A stretch of 46,537 bases of DNA from Paraburkholderia sp. (lineage in GTDB: Bacteria; Pseudomonadota; Gammaproteobacteria; Burkholderiales; Burkholderiaceae), in contig NZ_SCRP01000014.1 in the NCBI RefSeq assembly GCF_004298475.1, positions 1-46,537 of the forward strand. Direction: 5' to 3'. This document shows positions 26,482 through 37,241 of this stretch, in pieces. Under the pieces are notes generated by a model. The model was not told the DNA's origin, searched no databases, and saw only the letters and a list, made by a program, of their open reading frames with translations. Each line of letters starts with the position of its first letter. Positions within the stretch are counted from its first letter, which is position 1. The position numbers and the translations under genes were made by a program.

Positions 26482-27575
26482 TCGAAGTCCTGCGCGCGGG
26501 CGCGCTCACCACAATCCAGGATCCCGGCCGATACGGCTACCGGCACCTCGGCGTCGCGACAGCCGGGGCGCTCGATGCGCTCGCGCTCGAAGTCGGCAAC
26601 CGGCTCGTCGGCAACCGGCCCGATGCTGCGGGCATCGAAGTGACGCTCGGCCCCGTCGTGCTGCGCTTCGCGCGCGCGACGCGCATCGCCGTTACGGGCG
26701 CCGATTACGGCGCAACGCTCGGTACAAGCCAGGGAACAGGCGCGGAAACGGGCGCGGCGTGGCCCTGGTGGAGCCTGCCCGTCGCGGCGGGCGAAGAACT
26801 CGTGCTGAACAACGCGCAGCGTGGGATGCGCGCTTATGTCTGCGTTGCGGGCGGCATCGACGTCCTGCCGATTCTCGGCTCGCGCAGCACCGATCTCACG
26901 GCGGGCTTCGGCGGACTCGCAGGCCGCGCGCTCAAGGACGGCGACCACCTCGCCACGGGCGCAAGCGCGGCGCCCGGGCCCGGGCGCGCATCGTTATCGC
27001 CGGATGCGCCGCCATTCGGCGTGAAATCCCCCTTGCTGTGCGACTTCGGCTACGTGCACGAGCCGCACCGCCAGCATCGCCGCCGCACGAACGCGGACGC
27101 GGACGCATGGAGCGTGGTGCGGGTACGCGTGCTGCGCGGCCCGGAATACGACAGCTTCACGCCCGAAGCGCAGGACGCGTTCTGGTCCGAGGAATGGCGC
27201 GTCACGCCGAACAGCAACCGCATGGGCTACCGCCTGTCGGGCACGGCGCTCGTGCGCGAAAGCGGCGCGGACCTGCTCTCGCACGCGGTGCTGCCGGGCA
27301 CGGTCCAGGTGCCGCCCAACGGTCAGCCGATCGTGCTGATGAGCGACGCGCAGACCACCGGCGGCTATCCGAAGATCGGCTCGGTGATCCGCGCCGATTT
27401 GTGGAAGCTCGCGCAGGTGCGTCTGATGGGCGGCGTGTGCTTCGTGCCGACCACGCCCGCACTCGCGCGCAAGGCGCTCGAAGACGAACTGGCGTATTTG
27501 CGGCAGATCGACGCCGCAATCGCGATGCATGACGAACACTACGCGCGGCGCTGTGGGATGGCGCAACGCGCGTAG
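26478..27575 (+). CDS. pxpC: 5-oxoprolinase subunit PxpC
   Basis: The 365-residue protein (KipA/allophanate-hydrolase subunit 2 family) is the second subunit of the prokaryotic 5-oxoprolinase. The N-terminus IEVLRAGALTTIQDPGRYGYRHLGV is diagnostic, as are the later NSNRMGYRLSG and TTGGYPKIGSV segments. ATG 26478 is preferred over 26472 because GGAG lies 8 bases upstream of the former and only 2 upstream of the latter. Translational coupling to pxpB is likely. Confidence 0.9.
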   Translation: MIEVLRAGALTTIQDPGRYGYRHLGVATAGALDALALEVGNRLVGNRPDAAGIEVTLGPVVLRFARATRIAVTGADYGATLGTSQGTGAETGAAWPWWSLPVAAGEELVLNNAQRGMRAYVCVAGGIDVLPILGSRSTDLTAGFGGLAGRALKDGDHLATGASAAPGPGRASLSPDAPPFGVKSPLLCDFGYVHEPHRQHRRRTNADADAWSVVRVRVLRGPEYDSFTPEAQDAFWSEEWRVTPNSNRMGYRLSGTALVRESGADLLSHAVLPGTVQVPPNGQPIVLMSDAQTTGGYPKIGSVIRADLWKLAQVRLMGGVCFVPTTPALARKALEDELAYLRQIDAAIAMHDEHYARRCGMAQRA

Positions 27576-27653
27576 CGGGCATAGCGGGCGTTGCGCGCAC
27601 AATAATCAGCAGCGAAAAAGAAAAAAGCCGCAGGCAGGACGGAGAAACCCATC

Positions 27654-28409
27654 ATGATCACCATCGACCTGAACGCCGATCTTGGCGAAGGCTGCGGCTC
27701 GGACGAGGCGCTGCTCGACCTCGTCAGTTCCGCGAACATCGCGTGCGGCTGGCATGCGGGCAGCGCCCACGCGATGCGCGAATGCGTGCGCTGGGCCGTC
27801 GAAAAAGGCGTGTCGATCGGCGCCCATCCGGGTTTCAACGACCCGGAGAACTTCGGCCGCAAGGAGATGGATCTCCCGGTCGCCGAGCTTTATGCGGGCG
27901 TGCTCTACCAGTTGGGTGCGCTGTCGGCGATTGCGCAGGCCGAGGGCGGGCGCATCGCGCACGTGAAGCCGCACGGCGCGCTCTACAACCAGGCGGCGCA
28001 CGACGCGCGGATCGCGGACACGATCGTTTCCGCCGTGCACGACTTCGATCCGACGGTCGCCGTGTTCGCGCTCGCAGGCAGCGCGCTTGCGGCAGCCGCG
28101 CGCGCGGCCGGGCTTGTCGCCGTGGAAGAAGTGTTCGCCGACCGCGGCTATCGCGCAGACGGCTCGCTCGTACCGCGCAGCGAGCCGGGCGCCCTTCTGG
28201 ACGACGAAGACGCCGTGCTTGCGCGCACGCTCGCGATGATCCGCGAGCAGCGCGTGCAGGCGGTCGACGGTACGTGGGTGCCGCTCAATGCGCAAACCGT
28301 CTGCCTGCACGGCGACGGACCGCATGCGCTGGCGTTCGCGCGGCGCATCCGCGCGGCGCTGGCCGACGCGGGCATCGGCGTACGCGCTGCGAGACAGGCC
28401 AGGGACTGA
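27654..28409 (+). CDS. pxpA: 5-oxoprolinase subunit PxpA (LamB/YcsF family)
   Basis: The 251-residue protein completes the 5-oxoprolinase. Family motifs are [12 protein letters not shown] (4-15), [11 protein letters not shown] (27-37), GAHPGFND (56-63) and [10 protein letters not shown] (104-113). It follows pxpC by 78 bases and has GGAG upstream. The three genes together recycle 5-oxoproline that arises spontaneously from glutamine or during protein turnover. Confidence 0.94.
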   Translation: MITIDLNADLGEGCGSDEALLDLVSSANIACGWHAGSAHAMRECVRWAVEKGVSIGAHPGFNDPENFGRKEMDLPVAELYAGVLYQLGALSAIAQAEGGRIAHVKPHGALYNQAAHDARIADTIVSAVHDFDPTVAVFALAGSALAAAARAAGLVAVEEVFADRGYRADGSLVPRSEPGALLDDEDAVLARTLAMIREQRVQAVDGTWVPLNAQTVCLHGDGPHALAFARRIRAALADAGIGVRAARQARD

Positions 28410-28481
28410 GCGGGCACGGCGGCAGGTTGAAGCGCGCAAAAGCATACGAAGGCGGCTAAACGCAACCCGGCTCAACCCAAC

Positions 28482-29697
28482 TCAACCCGGCTCGACGGTG
28501 AAGCCGCGCTGGCGCAGCAGCGCCAGCACGCCCTTGCGCCCGCCGAGGTGCAGCGCGCCGATTGCGACGAACACCGGCTTGTTGGGCGCCGCGATCTGCA
28601 GCATGCGCGAGACGAAGCGCCGGTTGCGCTCGTAGACGATGCGGTTGTCGACCGAATCCGAAACGCGCTTGTCGTGCGCGAGCTTCTCCGAGCGCGCGAT
28701 CTCCCACGCGGCAATCGCATCCGCATCGCCAAGACGCCACAGATGCAACAGCGTGTTGACGTCGGCGACGTTCTGCGCCGGGGTCTGCGCGAGATCCTGC
28801 GCCAGCATCTCGCGCTGCTGCGCAAGTGACAGGTTCGTGAACGAGCGCATCTGCTCCTGAAGCGTTTCGAGCCCGACGACACGCCGCCCCTTCAGCGTCA
28901 GGAACACGTTCTGCAACTGCGCCTCGGTGCCGTACTCGGTCTGCAGGCCCGCGCTCAGCGAATCGTAGGTTTCCACGAGGAGCGAGGCGAGCCACGGCCG
29001 CATCCGGCGGATTCCGGCAAGCGCCTCGGGATTGCCGCGCAGGCGCGCTTCGAGCTTCTGCCACAGCGGTTCGGGCAGGAGCCCCGGCAGGCAGGGACGC
29101 GCGCACACGCCGTACTTCGAAACGTCGTCCTGCGAGACGAGCAGATCGTCGGGCGAGAGTTCGAGCGCGAGCGTCGGCGACGCGTTGAGCGCCGCGAGGA
29201 TCGGCGGACGAAAGGGCTGGCTCGGGGGATAGTCGACGGGGTCGCCCACATGCAGCGTCCCGAGCAGGTAGAGGGTGACCGCGCCGCGCGTGGCGACGTA
29301 GAACGGCATGCGTGCGGGCTGCCTGCGTACGGGGCCTCCAGCGGTCGTGCCCGAGGCGTAGCTCGGCACGACGGGCGGCGAGTGAAAACCCGGCAGGCCC
29401 GACCCGCCCGGCATCGAGACGGGCGGACGGGCCCCAGGCGTAGTGGTAGCAACTTCGGCGGCGGCTTCCGCCGCGAGCGCGGCGGGGATGAAGCCGCGCG
29501 ATTGCGGCGCGGCCACCACCTGAAACGCATTGCCTGCACCGACGGCGAGCCGCGGCGGCCGGTCGAGCGGCGGCCCGAAGGCGATGGCCAGCGCGAGCAA
29601 TGCGCCTGTGGCGGCACGCACGGCATCACGCAATGTGAAAACGGCACGACGGCCGCTTTCACCCCAGCGGCGCGTAAAACGACGCGCCGCCGTCGCT

Positions 29698-29705
<8 letters not shown>
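28482..29705 (-). CDS. TraB/GumN family protein
   Basis: The 407-residue protein has a TraB/GumN domain over its C-terminal two thirds. The two family GxLH motifs are visible: YLLGTLHVGDP near residue 145 and AIGALHLGG near 385. Function in bacteria is uncertain; related Tiki proteins are metalloproteases. The N-terminal 130 residues hold a hydrophobic segment (ALLALAIAFGPPL) and a Pro/Gly/Ala-rich stretch, suggesting a membrane-anchored or exported protein. Its ATG lies 8 bases inside the end of dppF, so it is likely read as the last gene of the dpp operon. Confidence 0.82.
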
Positions 29706-30707
<1,002 letters not shown>

Positions 30708-30711
<4 letters not shown>

Positions 30712-31787
30712 AGCGCGCCTCCGTGAGTCGGTTTCGCCGCCTGATTGCGCATATCGCGCAGATCACGCATATCGCGCAGATTGAGCGGCTTGATGCAGCG
30801 GACTTGCGTGACGGTTACACCACCGGCACCGGCACCGGCGCCCGGCACCGGTTCGAGCGCGGGACGCGTCTTCCTGCAGTCGTCCACCACGTACTTGCAG
30901 CGCGGCGCGAAGAGGCAGCCGCCCGGACGGTCGTCGCGTCCCGGCACCATGCCCGGCAGCGCGGCGAGGCGCACGGCGCCCTTGTTGTGCTCGGGAATCG
31001 CGGCGAGCAGCGCCTCGGTGTACGGATGATGCGGCTTCGCGAAGATGTCGGGCACGGCGTTCGTCTCGATGATCTCGCCCGCGTACATGACGGCCACGCG
31101 CTGCGCGACTTCGGACACCACGGCCAGATCGTGCGAGATCAGCACGAGCGCCATGCCGCGCTCCTTTTGCAGGCGCACGAGCAGTTCCATGATCTGCGCC
31201 TGGATCGTGACGTCGAGCGCCGTGGTGGGCTCGTCGGCGATCAGGAGCTTCGGGTTGCAGGCGACGGCCATCGCGATCATCACGCGCTGGTTCATGCCGC
31301 CCGACATCTGGTGCGGGAAGTTGTCGATGCGGTTCTTCGCGTCGGGAATGCCCACCTGGTCGAGCAGTTCGAGCGCGCGCGCGTTGAGCGCCGCGCCGCG
31401 CAGGCCCTCGTGCAGCTTGAGCACTTCCTTGATCTGGTAGCCGACGGTGTAGCTCGGGTTCAGGCTCGTCAGCGCGTCCTGGAACACCATCGCGATTTCC
31501 TTGCCGACGATGCGGCGGCGCTCCTTGCCGGTCGCGTTGAGCAGGTCGCGGCCATCGAACGTGATCGAATCGGCGCTCACCTTGCCGGGCGCATCGATGA
31601 GGCCCATCAGCGCCATCATCGTCACGCTCTTGCCGGAGCCCGATTCACCCACGATGCCGAGCACCTCGCCCGGCGCGACCGAGAGATTCACGCGGTCCAC
31701 GGCGGGCAGGCCGTTGAAGTTCACCGCCAGGTTGCGGATGGTCAGCAGGTCCCGCGTTTGCGTTTGCGTTTGTGTTTGCGTGTTCAT
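30708..31787 (-). CDS. dppD: Dipeptide ABC transporter ATP-binding protein DppD
   Basis: The 359-residue ATPase is the partner of DppF. It has Walker A GESGSGKS, signature SGGMNQR with Walker [12 protein letters not shown], and the C-terminal [10 protein letters not shown] motif. Two short tandem repeats have expanded its ends: QTQTQTQT after the start (from a 6-bp DNA repeat) and [11 protein letters not shown] near the C-terminus (18-bp repeat). A GAGAGAG stretch lies between. The ATG overlaps nothing; dppC ends 1 base upstream. Confidence 0.93.
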
Positions 31788-31788
31788 G

Positions 31789-32706
31789 TCAGGCCATCCG
31801 TTTCAGCTTGGGATCGAGCGCGTCGCGCAGCCCGTCGCCGAGCAGGTTGATCGCGAGCACCGAAATCAGGATGGAAAGGCCTGGCATCGTGACGATCCAC
31901 CAGGCGCTGTCGATATAGTCGCGCGCCGAGGCGAGCATCGCGCCCCATTCGGCGGCGGGCGGCTGCACGCCGAGGCCGAGGAAGCCGAGCGCGGCGGCGT
32001 CGAGAATCGCCGACGAGAAGCCGAGCGTGGCCTGCACGATGAGCGGCGCCGTGCAGTTGGGCAGCACCTGCGAGAACATCAGGCGCGCCGTGCCGGCGCC
32101 GGCCACGCGCGACGCGGTCACGTACTCCTTGTGCAGCTCGCCGAGCGCCGAGCCGCGCGTCAGACGCACGTAGCCCGGCAGCGCGACGATCGCGATGGCG
32201 AACATTGTGTTCGTCAGACCCGGGCCGATGATCGCGACCACGGCCACGGCGAGCAGCAGCGAGGGCAGCGCGAGCAGCACGTCCATCAGACGCATGATCG
32301 GCGTATCGGCCCACTTCTCGAAGAATGCGGCGACGAGGCCGAGCACGACGCCCGGAATCAGCGCGAGCACCACCGAAACGCAGCCGATCCACAGCGACAG
32401 CCGCGCGCCGTACATCAGGCGCGAGAGGATGTCACGGCCGGCTTCGTCGGTGCCGAGCACGAACTTCCAGTTGCCGCCGTCGAGCCAGGCGGGCGGAATC
32501 TTCACATAGTCGCGGTACTGCTCGATCGGGCTGTGCGGCGCGATCAGCGGCGCGAAGATCGCGACGAAGATCAGCACGAGCACGACGACGCCGGCCGAGA
32601 CGGCGCCCTTGTTGTGCGAGAAATTCGCCCAGAATTCGCGCAGCACGAGCGTGCGGCCCGAGGGCGGCGTGACCGCTTGCGGGGCGGCGTTCTGAATGTC
32701 AGCCAT
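31789..32706 (-). CDS. dppC: Dipeptide ABC transporter permease DppC
   Basis: This 305-residue inner-membrane permease has an N-terminal cytoplasmic segment, one anchor helix and the five-helix BPD_transp_1 core with the EAA-type loop ([19 protein letters not shown]) that docks on the ATPases. ATG 32706 is chosen over the adjacent GTG because GGAGG lies 4 bases upstream. It lies between dppB and dppD. Confidence 0.92.
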   Translation of the reverse strand: MADIQNAAPQAVTPPSGRTLVLREFWANFSHNKGAVSAGVVVLVLIFVAIFAPLIAPHSPIEQYRDYVKIPPAWLDGGNWKFVLGTDEAGRDILSRLMYGARLSLWIGCVSVVLALIPGVVLGLVAAFFEKWADTPIMRLMDVLLALPSLLLAVAVVAIIGPGLTNTMFAIAIVALPGYVRLTRGSALGELHKEYVTASRVAGAGTARLMFSQVLPNCTAPLIVQATLGFSSAILDAAALGFLGLGVQPPAAEWGAMLASARDYIDSAWWIVTMPGLSILISVLAINLLGDGLRDALDPKLKRMA

Positions 32707-32757
32707 CACGCCTCCAGATTGCGTTGAAGGTATTGCGGGAATCGGTTCATGACGGGC

Positions 32758-33771
32758 TTACCTCGTGTGACGGATGCGCGGATTCAGCACGCCGTACAGC
32801 AAGTCGACGCACAGGTTCACGACGATCACGAGTGTCGCGATCATGAGGATGCCGCCCTGCACCACCGGATAGTCGCGGCGGCTGATCGCATCGATCAGCC
32901 ACTTGCCGACGCCGGGCCAGGAGAACAGCGTTTCGGTCAGCACCGCGCCCGCGAGCAGCGTGCCGACCTGCAGGCCGATCACGGTGACGACGGGAATCAG
33001 CGCATTGCGCAGCGCGTGCACGACGATCACGCGCAGGGGCGAGAGGCCCTTTGCGCGCGCGGTGCGGATGTAGTCCTCGCGCAGCACTTCGAGCATCGAC
33101 GAGCGCGTCATGCGCGCGACCACGGCGAGCGGAATCGTGCCGAGCACGATGGCGGGCAGGATCAGGTGGCTCACGGCGGAGCGGAACGAGCCTTCGTCGG
33201 TGCCCGGCAGCAGCGAGTCGATCAGCATGAAGCCGGTCACGTGCGGAATGTCGAATTCGACGGCGATGCGGCCCGACACGGGCGTCCAGCCGAGATTCGA
33301 CGAGAACACCATGATGAGGATGAGGCCCCACCAGAAGATCGGCATCGAATAGCCGGTGAGCGCGGTGCCCATCACGCCGTGATCGACGAGACGCCCGCGC
33401 TTGAGCGCCGCGACCACGCCCGCGGGCAGGCCGACGGCGAGCGCGAAGACGAGCGCGCACAACGAGAGTTCGACGGTGGCGGGAAAGCGCGCGAGAAACT
33501 CGCCCATCACGCTCGTGTTGGTGATGATCGAGGTGCCGAGATTGCCTTTCAGCGCGTGGCCGACGTAGTGGAGATACTGCATCGGCAGCGGTTCGTCGAG
33601 GCCGAGGCGATGCATCGCGTCGGCGTGCATCTGCGGATCGACGCCGCGCTCGCCCATCATCACTTCGATGGGGTCGCCCGGAATCAGGTGGATAAGCGCG
33701 AATGCGAGGATGGTGATGCCGATGAAGGTGGGTATCACCATGCCGATACGGCGCAGTACGAAGCGGAACAT
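32758..33771 (-). CDS. dppB: Dipeptide ABC transporter permease DppB
   Basis: The 337-residue permease begins MFRFVLRRIGMVIPTFIGI, the usual DppB/OppB start, and has six membrane helices with the EAA loop LREDYIRTARAKGLSP near 220. It pairs with DppC to form the channel. GGGGGA lies 7 bases before ATG 33771. The long upstream extension of the frame passes through the dppA-dppB hairpin and is not coding. Confidence 0.93.
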   Translation of the reverse strand: MFRFVLRRIGMVIPTFIGITILAFALIHLIPGDPIEVMMGERGVDPQMHADAMHRLGLDEPLPMQYLHYVGHALKGNLGTSIITNTSVMGEFLARFPATVELSLCALVFALAVGLPAGVVAALKRGRLVDHGVMGTALTGYSMPIFWWGLILIMVFSSNLGWTPVSGRIAVEFDIPHVTGFMLIDSLLPGTDEGSFRSAVSHLILPAIVLGTIPLAVVARMTRSSMLEVLREDYIRTARAKGLSPLRVIVVHALRNALIPVVTVIGLQVGTLLAGAVLTETLFSWPGVGKWLIDAISRRDYPVVQGGILMIATLVIVVNLCVDLLYGVLNPRIRHTR

Positions 33772-33871
33772 GGTTTGTTCCCCCGAAAGCTTGAAATGAA
33801 ATGCAACCGGCGACGGAGGCTCGTGACCCCGGTCGCCGGACCCGATTCGGCCAGTTTTCCAGATCGTGTCC

Positions 33872-33891
33872 GACCGGGCTAATGCCCGGTC
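33872..33891 (-). terminator. Intercistronic stem-loop between dppA and dppB
   Basis: A perfect 8-bp stem (GACCGGGC / GCCCGGTC) with a 4-base loop lies 17 bases after the dppA stop and 100 bases before dppB. No T-run follows. Such hairpins after a binding-protein gene often partly stop transcription or protect the upstream message, giving more binding protein than permease. Confidence 0.55.
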
Positions 33892-33907
33892 AGGACGCGG
33901 CGCGGCA

Positions 33908-35539
33908 TTACTGCATGCCGACGCCGTCGAAGCGCGCATAGCCGAGCGGCTCGATGCGCATGTCGATCACCTTCTTGCTGACCGGCTGATAGACGGTCGA
34001 GTGGGCGATCGGCGAGAACGGCAGTTGCTTCGCGAAGATCTGCTGCGCCTGCTCGTAAAGCTTGGTGCGCGCCGCCTGATCGGACGTCGTGCGGCCCTTC
34101 TGGATCAGTTCGTCGAACGGCTTGTAGCACCACTTGCCGAAGTTGTTGCCGTTCACGGCCTCGCAGCCGAGCAGCGTGCCGAGCCAGTTGTCGGGGTCGC
34201 CGTTGTCGCCGGTCCAGCCGATCAGCATCGCGTCGTCTTCGCCCGCGTGCGCGCGCTTGATGTACTCGCCCCACTCATACGTGACGATCTTCGCCTTCAC
34301 GCCGATCTTCGCCCAGTCGGCCTGGATCATCTCGGCCATCAGACGCGCGTTCGGGTTGTACGCGCGCTGCACCGGCATGGCCCAGAGCGTGATCTCGAGG
34401 CCGTTGGCCACACCCGCCTTCGTGAGCAGCGCCTTGGCCTTGGCCGAATCGTATGCGTTCGACGGCAGGTTCTTGTAGTAGGACCATTGCGTCGGCGGCA
34501 TCGGGTTCGTCGCGAGCTGGCCCGCGCCCTGGTACACCGACTCGATGATGGCTTTCTTGTTGATCGCCATGTCGAGCGCGTGGCGCACGTCGGCGTTGTC
34601 GAGCGGCTTGTGCGTGACGTTGTACGACAGGTAGCCGAGGTTGAAGCCCGGCTGCGACGGCATCGCGACGGTCGGCTCGGCCTTCAGCGGGGCGATGTCG
34701 GCGGGACGCGGATAGCTCATCACCTGGCACTCGTCGCGCTTGAGCTTTTGCACGCGCACGCTCGCATCCGGCGTGATCGAGAAGATCAGCTTCGAGAGCT
34801 TCACTGCGCCCGGCTTCCAGTAGTCAGGATTGCCGTCGAAGCGGATCGTCGCATCCTTCGTGTAGCTCTTGAAGATGAACGGGCCCGTGCCGACCGGATA
34901 CTGGTTGATGTCGGCGGCCTTGCCGGCCTTCAGCAGCTTGTCGGCGTATTCCGCCGAGAGAATCGATGCGAATTCCATCGCCATGTTCTGGATGAACGGC
35001 GCGTTCGGCTCGTTCAGCGTGAACTTGACGGTGTACGGATCGACCTTCTCGACCTTGGCGATCAGCTTGTCGAGACCCATGTCCATGAAGTACGGGAACG
35101 ATACCGGGTACGCCTTGCGGAACGGCTGGTTCGGATCGAGCATGCGATCGAACGTGAAGACGACGTCGTCGGCGTTGAATTCGCGCGTCGGCTTGTAGAA
35201 CGCCGTGGTCTGGAACTTCACGCCATGACGCAGATGGAACGTGTAGGTCTTGCCGTCGGCGGAAACATCCCACGATTGCGCGAGGCCCGGTTCGACCTTC
35301 GTGCCGCCGCGCTCGAATTCGACGAGGCGGTTGTAGACGGTGAAGGTGTCCGCGGTGAAGTCGGTACCGGTCGTGTATTGCGCCGGGTCGAAGCCGGCGG
35401 GGCTGCCCTCCGAACAGTAAACCAGCGTCTTGTTCGGGATGCCCGCGGCGTGCGCTACGTTGGCGCCCGCAATCGATGCCGCTGCGAGCGCAGCAAGCGA
35501 CGTGAGTCGCGCAGCTCGCAACAGGTTGTTTCCTTTCAT
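33908..35539 (-). CDS. dppA: Periplasmic dipeptide-binding protein
   Basis: The 543-residue solute-binding protein (SBP family 5) captures di-/oligopeptides in the periplasm. The signal peptide ends at AHA (about residue 31), and the mature start is GIPNKTLVYCSEGSPAGFDP, which is typical of DppA. The Cys in VYCSEG and the later ECQVMSYP match the disulfide-bearing family. GGAGG lies 4 bases before ATG 35539. It leads the dppABCDF operon. Confidence 0.95.
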   Translation of the reverse strand: MKGNNLLRAARLTSLAALAAASIAGANVAHAAGIPNKTLVYCSEGSPAGFDPAQYTTGTDFTADTFTVYNRLVEFERGGTKVEPGLAQSWDVSADGKTYTFHLRHGVKFQTTAFYKPTREFNADDVVFTFDRMLDPNQPFRKAYPVSFPYFMDMGLDKLIAKVEKVDPYTVKFTLNEPNAPFIQNMAMEFASILSAEYADKLLKAGKAADINQYPVGTGPFIFKSYTKDATIRFDGNPDYWKPGAVKLSKLIFSITPDASVRVQKLKRDECQVMSYPRPADIAPLKAEPTVAMPSQPGFNLGYLSYNVTHKPLDNADVRHALDMAINKKAIIESVYQGAGQLATNPMPPTQWSYYKNLPSNAYDSAKAKALLTKAGVANGLEITLWAMPVQRAYNPNARLMAEMIQADWAKIGVKAKIVTYEWGEYIKRAHAGEDDAMLIGWTGDNGDPDNWLGTLLGCEAVNGNNFGKWCYKPFDELIQKGRTTSDQAARTKLYEQAQQIFAKQLPFSPIAHSTVYQPVSKKVIDMRIEPLGYARFDGVGMQ

Positions 35540-35580
35540 ATTTCCTCCAGTTCGGTGCCGGACTGTGCCAGCGTAGCGCG

Positions 35581-35610
35581 ATCTTACAAGACCTGGAGCA
35601 CCCGTCACAA
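35581..35610 (-). promoter_or_regulatory. Candidate promoter of the dpp operon
   Basis: On the minus strand TTGTGA (35610-35605) and TAAGAT (35586-35581) are spaced by 18 bases. The predicted start is about 35 bases before dppA. The remaining 390-base gap up to metF also holds the metF terminator and no gene. Confidence 0.55.
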
Positions 35611-35827
35611 CAGATAACGGGGCCCGGTAGACCATGGAAAACGCCGGGTTGACAGACCGGTTGCACCTCGAACTTGAAGCCGGGTTACCCGATTGGCATG
35701 GGTTGCGCCTGCTGCGCGAAGCGAGTGTCGCCGACTCGATATTTTGAGCCGTCACGCGCGCCACCGCCCCGGCTCGCCACGATTTCCCGTGCAATTTCGC
35801 GGGCGCTCATCCGCTGCCAATGAAAGC

Positions 35828-35878
35828 GGCCCGCTCGCCCCCGCGTCTCACACATGAAACGCGGGGGGCGAGCGGGCC
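35828..35878 (-). terminator. Strong terminator after metF
   Basis: Arms of 19 and 20 bases (GGCCCGCTCGCCCCC... and its partner) form a long GC-rich stem with one bulged base and a 12-base loop, 51 bases after the metF stop. The downstream side on the minus strand is GCTTTCATT. It separates the ahcY-metF unit from dppA. Confidence 0.75.
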
Positions 35879-35929
35879 GTGCAGGCGATGTACTCGCGGC
35901 TGGGGTTTTACGGACGCCTTATAGAAACC

Positions 35930-36760
35930 TTAGAGTCCGAGCCGCTCGCAGATCGACTTCGTCGCTGCCGCGCCGTTGAGGGTGTAGAAATGCAGCCCGG
36001 GCGCGCCGGCATCGGTGAGACGGCGGCACAGATCCGTCACGACGTCGAGGCCGAACGCGCGGATCGCCTCGCGGTCGTCGCCGAAGCTCTCAAGGCGTTT
36101 CGCGACCCAGCGCGGCACTTCCGCCCCGCACATTTCGGAAAAGCGCATGAGCTGCGAGTAGTTCGTGATCGGCATGATGCCGGGCACGATCGGCACGTCC
36201 ACGCCCAGCTTGTGGACGTCGTCGACGAAGCGGAAGTACGCGTCCGCGTTGAAGAAGTACTGCGTGATCGCCGAGTTCGCACCCGCCTTCACCTTGCGCG
36301 CGAACGCTTCGATGTCGTGACGCGGCGAGCGCGCCTGCGGGTGATATTCGGGATACGCGGCCACTTCGATGTGGAACGTGTCGCCGGTTTCCTGGCGGAT
36401 GAACGCAACGAGTTCCGACGCGTAGCGCAGCTCGCCCACTTCGCCCATGCCCGAGGGCAGGTCGCCGCGCAGCGCGACGATGTGGCGGATGCCGTGCGAG
36501 CGGTACTGCTCGAGGATTTCGCGCAGCTTCTCTTTGGACGAGCCGATGCACGAGAGGTGCGGCGCCGCTTCGATGCCGTCCTTCGCAATCTCGATGACGG
36601 TGTCGAGCGTGCCTTGCTGCGTCGAGCCGCCCGCGCCGAACGTCACTGAAACGAATTTCGGCTTGAGCGCCGCGAGCTGCACGCGCGTGGCGTGCAGCTT
36701 TTCGACGCCGTCGTGCGTCTTCGGCGGGAAAAATTCGAATGAAAGTTCGATCGGTTTCAT
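35930..36760 (-). CDS. metF: Methylenetetrahydrofolate reductase
   Basis: The 276-residue flavoenzyme reduces 5,10-methylene-THF to 5-methyl-THF for methionine synthesis. The N-terminal SFEFFPPKT motif with the catalytic Glu is at residues 8-16; VTFGAGGST, LRGD and FFNADAYFRFVDD follow in family order. It is the third gene of the riboswitch-led unit, 21 bases after the holin-like gene. Co-regulation with ahcY makes sense because both serve the methyl cycle. Confidence 0.96.
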   Translation of the reverse strand: MKPIELSFEFFPPKTHDGVEKLHATRVQLAALKPKFVSVTFGAGGSTQQGTLDTVIEIAKDGIEAAPHLSCIGSSKEKLREILEQYRSHGIRHIVALRGDLPSGMGEVGELRYASELVAFIRQETGDTFHIEVAAYPEYHPQARSPRHDIEAFARKVKAGANSAITQYFFNADAYFRFVDDVHKLGVDVPIVPGIMPITNYSQLMRFSEMCGAEVPRWVAKRLESFGDDREAIRAFGLDVVTDLCRRLTDAGAPGLHFYTLNGAAATKSICERLGL

Positions 36761-36781
36761 GATGGGATGGCCGCGGCCCGG

Positions 36782-37135
36782 TTAGCCGAGCGAGCGGTTG
36801 CCGAAAATCAGGGCAGACAGCAGCCATGACACGATGCTGTAGAGGATCGAGCCAAAAAACGCCGACCAGAAACCCGACACCTCGAAGCCTTTCAGCAGCG
36901 TCGCCGCGAGCCAGAAGCACAACGCGTTCACGACGAGGATGAAGAGCCCGAGCGTGAGAATCGTCACGGGCAGCGTGAGCAGGATCAGCACCGGCCGCAG
37001 GATGGTGTTGATGAGCCCGAGCACGACGGCAACGATCAGCGCGGTGCCGAAACTGCGGATGTGAATCGACGGAACGAGCCAGGTGATGATCAGGAGCGCA
37101 AGCGCGTTGATCAGCCAGGTCAGCAGCACGGTCAT
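36782..37135 (-). CDS. Holin-like (phage_holin_4_2 / YvlD family) membrane protein
   Basis: The 117-residue protein has four hydrophobic helices covering nearly all of it, with the family segment GLINTILRPVLILLTLPVTILTLGLF near residues 40-65. Despite the domain name, homologues are chromosomal and of unknown function; no phage genes are nearby. ATG 37135 has GGAG upstream; the longer frame start at 37186 lacks one. It sits between ahcY (107 bases upstream) and metF (21 bases downstream) on the same strand, so it is likely under the SAH riboswitch. Confidence 0.85.
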   Translation of the reverse strand: MTVLLTWLINALALLIITWLVPSIHIRSFGTALIVAVVLGLINTILRPVLILLTLPVTILTLGLFILVVNALCFWLAATLLKGFEVSGFWSAFFGSILYSIVSWLLSALIFGNRSLG

Positions 37136-37241
37136 GGGAGCTCCTGTTTCTTGATGGAATGCCGGTGGCCAAAACTTCAAAAACATCCGTACCCAGCGTG
37201 CGGCCGGAGTCAGCGCTGACTCCGGCCGACAGTTTCCTGGC

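Noticed and set aside
35560..35575. Sigma-54-like TGGCAC upstream of dppA
   Set aside because: TGGCAC is present on the minus strand, but the -12 element reads GGCAC instead of TTGCA after N5, and no activator gene is adjacent. The sigma-70 candidate fits better.
36782..37135. Prophage remnant suggested by the holin domain name
   Set aside because: No other phage gene, attachment site or composition change is nearby; the family is mostly chromosomal.
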